A stretch of DNA of 6,498 nt from NCBI GenBank assembly GCA_900554715.1, contig USIN01000107.1, positions 1-6,498 on the forward strand, written 5' to 3'. The notes under the pieces are model-generated. The model did no database searches. It was not told the DNA's origin and was given only the letters and a program-made list of their open reading frames with translations. Every line of letters starts with the position of its first letter. Within the stretch, counting starts at the first letter, position 1. Source of the stretch: an uncultured Bacteroidales bacterium (GTDB taxonomy: Bacteria; Bacteroidota; Bacteroidia; Bacteroidales; Muribaculaceae). Position numbers and translations under genes: made by a program. This document shows positions 1 through 4,570 of this stretch, piece after piece.

Positions 1-19
1 TACTATGTATTGCATAGTA
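1..19. promoter_or_regulatory. Inverted repeat, probable PadR autoregulatory operator
   Basis: TACTATG at 1-7 and CATAGTA at 13-19 are perfect reverse complements separated by 5 bp; counting the a9/t11 pair, 8 of 9 paired positions are symmetric about t10. The -33 element (TTG, 10-12) of the adjacent promoter lies in the centre, so a bound dimer would block RNA polymerase. PadR-family repressors usually bind AT-rich dyads in their own promoter, and the next gene is a padR. The dyad may extend left of the window, because base 20 (c) has no visible partner. That PadR binds here is inference. Confidence 0.6.
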
Positions 20-40
20 CTGTAAGACTTCATACATTTG
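10..40 (+). promoter_or_regulatory. Bacteroidota-type promoter of the padR-pspC operon
   Basis: TACATTTG at 33-40 is an exact match to the Bacteroidota -7 consensus TAnnTTTG. A TTG at 10-12 lies 20 nt upstream, the usual position of the -33 element. Transcription should start a few bases after 40, giving a leader of about 30 nt before the padR ATG at 78. No Shine-Dalgarno sequence is seen; the leader is A-rich, as is usual in this phylum. Confidence 0.7.
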
Positions 41-77
41 CAGTGGCAAAACAAGATTACCAATAATCACAGACTAT

Positions 78-425
78 ATGAACATAGAAAATTTGAAATC
101 ACAGATGCGCAAAGGGATGCTCGAATTCTGCGTCTTGCTGCTCCTCGACAAAGGCGACGCCTATGCCTCGGAGATCATATCGCAGATGAAGGAGGCTCAC
201 CTGATAGTGATGGAGGGGACGCTCTACCCATTGCTGACGCGCCTGAAGAACGACGGGCTGCTGGCCTACCGGTGGGAGGAGTCGCCCTCGGGGCCGCCGA
301 GGAAGTATTACTCGATAACCGACACCGGGCGGGCATTTCTCGTCGAGCTTCACAAATCGTGGCAGGAAATAAGCCACACAATCAACCATCTCATTAACAT
401 CAACACCCAGACAACCGAACAATGA
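78..425 (+). CDS. PadR-family transcriptional regulator
   Basis: This is a 115-residue protein made of a winged-helix PadR domain with a short C-terminal helix, the small (subfamily 2) form. Visible family motifs are the N-terminal RKGMLEFCVLLLL helix (about 11-23), YASEI (29-33), EGTLYPLLTRLKNDGLL (about 46-62, recognition helix and following segment) and GPPRKYYSITDTGRAFL (about 72-88, the wing). Such proteins are homodimeric DNA-binding repressors that often respond to a ligand or envelope stress. The chosen ATG follows the predicted promoter by a short leader and gives the complete N-terminal helix. Its stop codon overlaps the start of the pspC gene (ATGA), implying translational coupling. 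The pairing of a small PadR with a PspC-domain protein is common in Bacteroidota and suggests that this regulator controls its own operon through the dyad at 1-19. The inducing signal is unknown. The family call is firm; the target is inference. Confidence 0.92.
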   Translation: MNIENLKSQMRKGMLEFCVLLLLDKGDAYASEIISQMKEAHLIVMEGTLYPLLTRLKNDGLLAYRWEESPSGPPRKYYSITDTGRAFLVELHKSWQEISHTINHLININTQTTEQ

Positions 426-1516
426 AAAAAACATTACCTGTCAATATCAGCGGCAAAGTATATTATATAGACGAAGACGCCTATGATCTTCTCAAAAACT
501 ATCTCTTCCAGCTCCGCAACGCCTTTCCCGGCGACGAAGGGGGCGAAATCGTCTCGGACATCGAGAGCCGCATCTCCGAGCATTTCGAGGCACGCATAAA
601 CGAGGGTGCCAATGTCATCGTCTATGCCGATGTCAACAAGGTCATCGAGACGATGGGCCGTCCGTCGGATCTCTCTGACGCGAACGACTATGACGGCGCT
701 GCAGCGCAGCCGGGCAACAATGCGGGCGGCAATGCCGGAGCCGTCAACGGCGGCAATGCCTTCCAGAACGCCGGCGGCAACGACCCCGACTATATGACAT
801 TCAAGGTCAAGAAACATCTCTACCGCAATGTCAACAACAAGGTATTCGGCGGCGTCATCAGCGGCCTCGCCACCTATCTGGGATGGGACGCCACGATTAT
901 GCGTATCCTCGTCGTGGTGCTTGCGCTCTGCACTCAGCTATGGCCCGCGTTTGTCATCTATATGATACTGTGGATGGTGATACCGCCGGCAAATACGCCC
1001 CTGCGGGTGCTCAACATGCAGGGCGCTCCCGTGACGGTCGATAACATCGGCCAGTCGGTGCTCTCGTCGACACCTCCTCCCTATCAGGGAGTGCCGGCGC
1101 AGCAGTCGGGTTCGTCAAACTTTTTCGCTACTGTCGTCTCAGTCGCCGCCAAATGTATCATGGCTCTGATCGGCATGTTCTCATCGATGGCCGCGCTCGG
1201 ACTGTTCGTCGCCTTTATGGCTGTGCTGACAGGCATGATCGCATACGTTGCCACGGGCAGTGAGGTGATACTTCAGAACCTCGATTTCCAGATGTATGAC
1301 AGCGTCGTGCTGGGCTGTTCGACTGTTCTTTGCGCCCTGATGATGATAATGATACCCTGCATTGCCCTGACATGGCTTGCCTGCTGCGTGCTTTTCAAGG
1401 CACCGAGCGCATCGAAGACAGTGGTGATAACAGGCATCGTGCTCGAAGTCATCTTCATTGCCGCCACAGTCGTTCTCGGTACGATAGTCGGCGCAAATCT
1501 CTGCCAGATCCTCTGA
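422..1516 (+). CDS. PspC-domain integral membrane protein
   Basis: This is a 364-residue protein. Residues 1-90 form a soluble acidic N-terminal region (YYIDEDAYDLLKNYL, GEIVSDIESRISEHF, KVIETMGRP) typical of Bacteroidota PspC proteins. Residues 92-122 are a Gly/Asn/Ala-rich linker. Residues 128-190 are the PspC domain: KHLYRNVNNKVFGGVISGLA, the GWD that precedes the membrane segment, and one long hydrophobic stretch (about 158-188) ending in IPP. Residues 191-232 are a Pro/Ser/Gln-rich spacer. Three more hydrophobic segments follow, at about 234-278, 293-326 and 333-360; the first is long enough to be a hairpin. PspC is known from the phage-shock response to inner-membrane stress, but no pspA, pspB or pspF homologue is visible here, so a similar role is only inferred. 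The protein ends almost directly after its last membrane segment with no C-terminal soluble domain. The start overlaps the padR stop by 4 bp, so the two genes form one operon. Confidence 0.9.
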   Translation: MKKTLPVNISGKVYYIDEDAYDLLKNYLFQLRNAFPGDEGGEIVSDIESRISEHFEARINEGANVIVYADVNKVIETMGRPSDLSDANDYDGAAAQPGNNAGGNAGAVNGGNAFQNAGGNDPDYMTFKVKKHLYRNVNNKVFGGVISGLATYLGWDATIMRILVVVLALCTQLWPAFVIYMILWMVIPPANTPLRVLNMQGAPVTVDNIGQSVLSSTPPPYQGVPAQQSGSSNFFATVVSVAAKCIMALIGMFSSMAALGLFVAFMAVLTGMIAYVATGSEVILQNLDFQMYDSVVLGCSTVLCALMMIMIPCIALTWLACCVLFKAPSASKTVVITGIVLEVIFIAATVVLGTIVGANLCQIL

Positions 1517-1539
1517 TAATCAAAGTTTTTTTGAAACTA

Positions 1540-1585
1540 AACAATCTATAAAAACATAGCCTTTAACAATCTATAGAAACATAAC
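1540..1585. repeat. Short imperfect tandem repeat, two 25-bp units
   Basis: AACAATCTATA at 1540 recurs at 1565. Over the first 21 bp of each unit 19 positions match, with differences at the 12th and 20th positions; the rest of the second unit diverges. The repeat lies 23 bp after the pspC stop, in an AT-rich gap with no gene. It could be a pair of protein-binding sites or a replication-slippage duplication. No function can be assigned. Confidence 0.5.
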
Positions 1586-1602
1586 GAATTAGACAAAATC
1601 AA

Positions 1603-1643
1603 CCGCCCGGACCTCGTGATGAAGCCCGGGCGGTATCGTTATT
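1603..1643 (-). repeat. 41-bp hairpin element, copy 1
   Basis: This sequence is identical over all 41 bases to 2605-2645. Outer stem CCGCCCGG (1603-1610) pairs with CCGGGCGG (1626-1633), followed by the shared tail TATCGTTATT. In minus-strand RNA the stem continues inward by five more pairs (two of them G-U) to about 13 bp with a five-base loop; in plus-strand RNA those wobble pairs become A-C mismatches. As it lies 86 bp after pspC it may end that operon, because the 8-bp GC stem alone is strong. However, its better-folding strand faces the wrong way for that job, and the plus-strand tail is only partly T-rich. It could be a bidirectional terminator or a dispersed repeat. Confidence 0.75.
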
Positions 1644-1729
1644 GAGCGGAGGCAGCCGGAAATCGTGGTTCAAATCGCTGCATTGAAGAAAAAAATAATG
1701 TGAGCTGAGCAACTATTTTGAAATTAAGC

Positions 1730-1760
1730 TTGTTTAAGAGTAGAAATATTACTACTTTTA
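1730..1760 (+). promoter_or_regulatory. Probable hicAB promoter
   Basis: TACTTTTA (1753-1760) matches the Bacteroidota -7 consensus TAnnTTTG at all fixed positions but the last. TTG at 1730-1732 lies 20 nt upstream, the same spacing as in the padR promoter. The hicA ATG at 1780 follows by 19 nt, leaving a very short leader. No Shine-Dalgarno sequence is present. Confidence 0.5.
1735..1760. promoter_or_regulatory. 26-bp near-palindrome, candidate HicB operator
   Basis: The sequence is symmetric about 1747/1748, with 11 of 13 paired positions complementary; mismatches are only 1738/1757 and 1744/1751. The half-sites are AGTAG (1739-1743) and CTACT (1752-1756) around a central AATATT. It fills the promoter spacer and covers the whole -7 box, so bound protein would exclude RNA polymerase. 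HicB antitoxins with a C-terminal helix-turn-helix commonly repress their own operon through such sites. A second, wider inverted repeat, CTTGTTT (1729-1735) and AAACAAG (1768-1774), encloses it with a different centre. Binding is inferred. Confidence 0.55.
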
Positions 1761-1779
1761 CATCGTCAAACAAGAGCTA

Positions 1780-1974
1780 ATGAACAGATACAAAGTAAAG
1801 GAAGTAATTAAGATGCTTGAAGAAGACGGCTGGGAGCTGATGACAACCAAAGGCGACCACCGGCAATTCAGACATCCGGCAAAAAAAGGTAAAGTAACCG
1901 TAAGGGGAAAACCGAGTGAAACGCTGGACCAATTTTTACTCAACAGCATATGGAAACAGGCGGGGTGGCGATAA
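1780..1974 (+). CDS. hicA: HicA-type mRNA interferase toxin
   Basis: This 64-residue protein is the usual HicA length, with the small double-stranded-RNA-binding-like fold expected from the pattern KVKEVIKMLEEDGW, then TKGDHRQFRHP with the conserved catalytic-type histidine at position 27, then KKGKVTVRGKPSETL, and a final SIWKQAG. HicA toxins cut mRNA independently of the ribosome and are neutralised by direct binding of HicB, encoded 48 bp downstream in the same direction. Order (toxin first) and spacing fit the family. The C-terminal part departs from the form I recall for this subgroup (PGTL..ILKQAGL): it has DQFLLNSIWKQAGWR instead, so the last helix is somewhat unusual. Catalytic His and fold motifs are retained, so the toxin is probably active. 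GC content is about 45 % by hand count, lower than in the flanking operons. Confidence 0.88.
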   Translation: MNRYKVKEVIKMLEEDGWELMTTKGDHRQFRHPAKKGKVTVRGKPSETLDQFLLNSIWKQAGWR

Positions 1975-2022
1975 GACGTCCAACCTGTTACAAAAAACAA
2001 ACCACTAATCAATAAATCAGTT

Positions 2023-2439
2023 ATGGCAAACCACAAATTGACAATAGATGTGAGCTGGACCGGCAAAAATTTCTGCTGTGCCTGGTATGATGATGACGCA
2101 GGTACGGTGGTTGCCACTGCGAAGACTCTTGCAAAACTCAAAGAAGATTTTGCGGAGTCTCTTAAATGGCATATAGAGGGTTGCGTGGCCGATGGCGATG
2201 TATTGCCCGATTATCTTGTTGACGGGGATTATGAGTTGGAATACAATCTTGATACGGCGGCATTACTCCGTGATGCTGAAACATATACCACGCTGGCTGC
2301 TATAAGCAGGGCATCAGGTATAAACCAAAAGCAATTGTCCCATTATGCCAATGGAATCAAGCAACCTCGCCCGATGCAGCGTGCAAAAATAATTGCAGGG
2401 CTTCATATTATAGGCTCTCAGATAATGGCTCTGTGTTAG
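2023..2439 (+). CDS. hicB: HicB-type antitoxin and autorepressor
   Basis: This 138-residue protein has two parts. Residues 1-75 form the partial RNase-H-like HicB fold that binds and blocks the toxin (KLTIDVSWTGKNFCCAWYDD; TLAKLKEDFAESLKWHIEG at about 35-53). Residues 88-137 form an Xre-like helix-turn-helix: TLAAISRASGINQKQLSHYANG (about 90-111), with GINQKQLSHY as turn and recognition helix, then KQPRPMQRAKIIAGLHIIG. The retained DNA-binding domain implies autorepression of hicAB, and the near-palindrome at 1735-1760 is the likely target. The protein would be cytoplasmic and act as a complex with HicA. The ATG follows hicA by 48 bp with no new promoter seen, so co-transcription is likely. 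No defect is visible. Confidence 0.9.
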   Translation: MANHKLTIDVSWTGKNFCCAWYDDDAGTVVATAKTLAKLKEDFAESLKWHIEGCVADGDVLPDYLVDGDYELEYNLDTAALLRDAETYTTLAAISRASGINQKQLSHYANGIKQPRPMQRAKIIAGLHIIGSQIMALC

Positions 2440-2441
2440 TC

Positions 2442-2463
2442 GTTGTTTTTCAACATTTTTTTT
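2442..2463 (+). terminator. Weak hairpin plus T-run after hicB
   Basis: GTTG (2442-2445) and CAAC (2451-2454) can pair around a five-T loop, followed by a run of eight T (2456-2463), starting two bases after the hicB stop. The T-run is good but the 4-bp stem is short, so this is at best a modest intrinsic terminator for hicAB. Confidence 0.3.
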
Positions 2464-2500
2464 GACAGGGCTGCGACGGCATCGTATTTCTATTGGCCGC

Positions 2501-2526
2501 TTCAGCCGCAGGCGTGACCGGCTGAA
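2501..2526. repeat. Stem-loop, 8-bp perfect inverted repeat
   Basis: TTCAGCCG (2501-2508) is the exact reverse complement of CGGCTGAA (2519-2526), with a 10-bp loop. No T-run follows on either strand, so it is not a classical intrinsic terminator. It lies between two convergent operons and could help block read-through. Its function is unknown. Confidence 0.45.
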
Positions 2527-2546
2527 TAAAGTATTACTAATAAACA

Positions 2547-2562
2547 ACGTCCGGCAGGACGT
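2547..2562. repeat. Short stem-loop, ACGTCC/GGACGT
   Basis: ACGTCC (2547-2552) and GGACGT (2557-2562) pair around the four-base loop GGCA, followed on the plus strand by CTTTGCG. This compact 6-bp hairpin is the second of three stem-loops in the convergent gap. It may contribute to termination of hicAB, but the T-tract is only three bases. Confidence 0.4.
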
Positions 2563-2604
2563 CTTTGCGTATTACATTCTTTTCAAACATTATTTAAAGA
2601 GCAG

Positions 2605-2645
2605 CCGCCCGGACCTCGTGATGAAGCCCGGGCGGTATCGTTATT
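2605..2645 (-). terminator. 41-bp hairpin element, copy 2; probable terminator of the sus operon
   Basis: This copy is identical to 1603-1643. On the minus strand the hairpin begins about 30 bp after the stop of the last sus-operon gene (2666). In minus-strand RNA the stem is CCGCCCGG plus GCUUC pairing with GAGGU and CCGGGCGG: 13 continuous pairs with two G-U wobbles and loop AUCAC. Downstream of the stem the RNA reads CUGCUCUUUAAAU, a weak U-tract. Position and strand both suit a terminator for this operon. The identical loop and flank show that it belongs to a repeated element and is not merely any GC-rich hairpin. Confidence 0.6.
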
Positions 2646-2665
2646 TAGAACCAATAAAGTGTGTG

Positions 2666-4555
2666 TCAGTCGCGGTGTTCCTGAAGGATGATGCCTGAAA
2701 CGGTCACGTGGGTGTCGGCCTGACAGCCGCCGAAGTCGAGAACGAGGTCGACGTTCTCCATGTCTTTGCCGGCCATGTTGATGCCTTTGAAGACGACGTC
2801 GTCATAGGCGGGGAGATCGACACGCTGCTCGACGTAGTAGTTACCATCGTCACCGTGCATTACAAGCTTGACTGTCGCGCCCTTGAGGTCTTTGTCAGAG
2901 CTGAGGGTGATGCGGAAGTCGTAGGCTTTTTCGGCTGAGGTCGAGATTGAGGTGAAGAATTTCACCTGAGCCTGCCACTGGTCGGTTGTTGCCTCGGGGA
3001 GCGAGACAGTATATCTGGCGCCGTCGACGGCAAAGTCGGGGTTGGCAATCTGATTCCAGCCGGGAGCGTAGTAGAATTCGTTGGTGAAGGTCGCTCCGTG
3101 CCACAGGTTGTCGTCGCTGTCTTCGGCCACCCATGTCGGGTCGGGGATGACTGTGGGGTCGGGAACTTTTGTGCCGTCGTCATTGGCGTGGTCTTTGAGG
3201 ACGATGTTGCGGATTGTCATCACCGTGTTTTCAGCGTTGCCGCCGAAGTCGAGCACAAGCTTGAGCTTGGGAGCGTCGATGCCGGCGAGGTCGGCTTTGT
3301 AGAAGACGGTCTCCTCGAAAGCCTTGAGGGCTATCTTCTCCTCGAAGAAGAAGTTGCCGTCGTTGCCGTCTTCGGTCAGTTTGACCATGACGCCCGGGTG
3401 GTCGACGCTCGAGGTCAGAAGGACAGAGAAGTCATAGTTTGTGGCCGCATTAGAGGCGATGTCGGTGAGCAGCGGCATCTGTGCCTGCCATGTCTCGAAG
3501 GTAGCAGAGGGGAGGGTGACAGTATATGTGCCGTTGTCGAATGTATATTCGGGGTCGGCAATCTGAGCCCATCCGGGAGCGTAGTAGAACGCGCCCACAT
3601 TGACGGTAGCTGACTTCCAGAGGTTGAACTCGCTGTCATACTTGAAGCCGTTGAACGGAGCATCGCCTTCGAGGTTGAGGGTATAGTGCCAGGCGATGTC
3701 GTTGTTGCTGTTGACGAGGTCGATCTGGCTGTTGGTCATCGAGAGAATCTTGAATTTGGGGTTCTCGTAGGCCTCGACGTTGGGCAGATAGCCGAGCACG
3801 GTGTGTGCGGGGAACTGGATGAAGAGGTCGTTGCCTTCGGCGAGAAGAGTGAAGCTTGTCTCATAGGCTTCGGCGGGAGCGACGAAGTCGAGACCGTCGC
3901 CGGTGTTATACTGTCCCCAGGGGGCGGCGGTATAACCGGTGTTGACGTAGATCTGGCCTGACGCGCCGGGATCGAAGCTCATCTTACCGGCATCGGTGGC
4001 GCCGGTATGGCTGAATGTGAAGCGGTTGTCATAGAAGCCCCAGTCTTTTTTCTCGTCGACGCCTGCGCTCCACCATTCGAGACCGTCGGTGTTGGCTGGA
4101 CCGCAGCCGAGGTGGCCGGGAAGGTCGTTGGCAATCTTCCAGGTCTTGGATTCGCCGTTTGTGAGGCGCTGGGTGTAGGGTGTGAAGTCTATCAGGGTGT
4201 TGTCGATGGTGAATTCGACGACCTTGGAGCCTTCGCAGACACCGTTGCGGTTGCCCATCTGCACTTCGACCTGGTAGGTGCCGGCCACGATGAAGACGTT
4301 CTTATAGACCTGACGGGTCGAGATTGATGTGCGGTTGCCGTCGACAATTTTCCATACGGGATAGACGCCTTTGTTGTTGAGCGACAGAGTGACCTGGTTT
4401 GTTGTCTGGTCGACCTCGACTTTGACGTCGATCTCGTCGGCCTGCGGCAGTTTGTTGTAGTCGGGAGCGTCAAACGACTCGGGCGAGCATGCGGCGAGAG
4501 TGCCGAGAGCAAGGACGATGGCTGCCGATCTGATATTCTTTATTATGGTTTTCAT
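2666..4555 (-). CDS. Surface glycan-binding lipoprotein of a PUL, with two tandem CBM-like modules
   Basis: This is a 629-residue lipoprotein encoded directly after susD (15-bp gap), the usual place of a SusE/F-position glycan-binding protein. Residues 1-23 form a signal peptide with lipobox LAAC (lipidated Cys23). Residues about 40-118 look like an immunoglobulin/PKD-type beta domain (VTLSLNNKG...VYPVWKI, AGTYQVEVQM). Residues about 125-300 form a Trp- and Gly-rich beta domain (SKTWKIAND, EWWSAG, FYDNRFTFS). Residues 311-456 and 483-628 are two copies of one module, each with NLW, FYYAPGW, WQAQ, GN/DDGN and LVLDFGG; the pattern resembles CBM4/CBM9-like carbohydrate-binding modules. A PDPT-repeat linker (466-474) separates them. 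No catalytic motif is seen, so binding of polysaccharide at the outer surface is the likely role. The overall plan recalls glycan-binding proteins of beta-glucan loci, but the substrate cannot be read from the sequence. The acidic residues after Cys23 (SPESFD) only partly fit a surface-export signal. Confidence 0.8.
   Translation of the reverse strand: MKTIIKNIRSAAIVLALGTLAACSPESFDAPDYNKLPQADEIDVKVEVDQTTNQVTLSLNNKGVYPVWKIVDGNRTSISTRQVYKNVFIVAGTYQVEVQMGNRNGVCEGSKVVEFTIDNTLIDFTPYTQRLTNGESKTWKIANDLPGHLGCGPANTDGLEWWSAGVDEKKDWGFYDNRFTFSHTGATDAGKMSFDPGASGQIYVNTGYTAAPWGQYNTGDGLDFVAPAEAYETSFTLLAEGNDLFIQFPAHTVLGYLPNVEAYENPKFKILSMTNSQIDLVNSNNDIAWHYTLNLEGDAPFNGFKYDSEFNLWKSATVNVGAFYYAPGWAQIADPEYTFDNGTYTVTLPSATFETWQAQMPLLTDIASNAATNYDFSVLLTSSVDHPGVMVKLTEDGNDGNFFFEEKIALKAFEETVFYKADLAGIDAPKLKLVLDFGGNAENTVMTIRNIVLKDHANDDGTKVPDPTVIPDPTWVAEDSDDNLWHGATFTNEFYYAPGWNQIANPDFAVDGARYTVSLPEATTDQWQAQVKFFTSISTSAEKAYDFRITLSSDKDLKGATVKLVMHGDDGNYYVEQRVDLPAYDDVVFKGINMAGKDMENVDLVLDFGGCQADTHVTVSGIILQEHRD
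2669..3625 (-). repeat. Internal duplication: two homologous CBM-like modules
   Basis: The module encoded at 3188-3625 (residues 311-456) and the one at 2669-3109 (residues 483-628) are each 146 residues and about 40-45 % identical by eye. At DNA level the 17-bp stretch CCGGGAGCGTAGTAGAA is perfectly conserved at 3060-3076 and 3573-3589, encoding the shared FYYAPG. Aromatic residues in FYYAPGW and WQAQ are kept in both copies and are candidate sugar-contacting positions. The copies differ elsewhere, so the duplication is not recent or the modules have specialised. Confidence 0.75.
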
Positions 4556-4570
4556 GTCAAATACGAGTTA

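Noticed and set aside
434..817. Minus-strand open frames opposite padR and pspC
   Set aside because: They lie wholly within the coding sequence of well-supported plus-strand genes and show no recognisable motif.
1524..1538. AGTTT/AAACT hairpin just after pspC as terminator
   Set aside because: It is a 5-bp A/T-only stem with no following T-run and is too weak to call; the GC hairpin at 1603-1633 is a better candidate.
1667..1676. GGTTCAAATC, resembling a tRNA T-loop
   Set aside because: The flanking five-base arms do not pair, there is no acceptor end or CCA downstream, and no anticodon or D arm upstream, so it is neither a tRNA nor a supported tRNA-end attachment site.
1758..2141. Minus-strand open frame opposite hicA and the start of hicB
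   Set aside because: It is a shadow of the HicA/HicB genes, whose family motifs are clear on the plus strand.
2462..2698. Possible small plus-strand gene of 78 codons after hicB
   Set aside because: The frame runs through all three stem-loops and overlaps the end of the sus operon. Its RPDLVMKPGRYRYL segment is simply the 41-bp repeat read as protein, which could generate spurious small-protein annotations wherever the repeat occurs.
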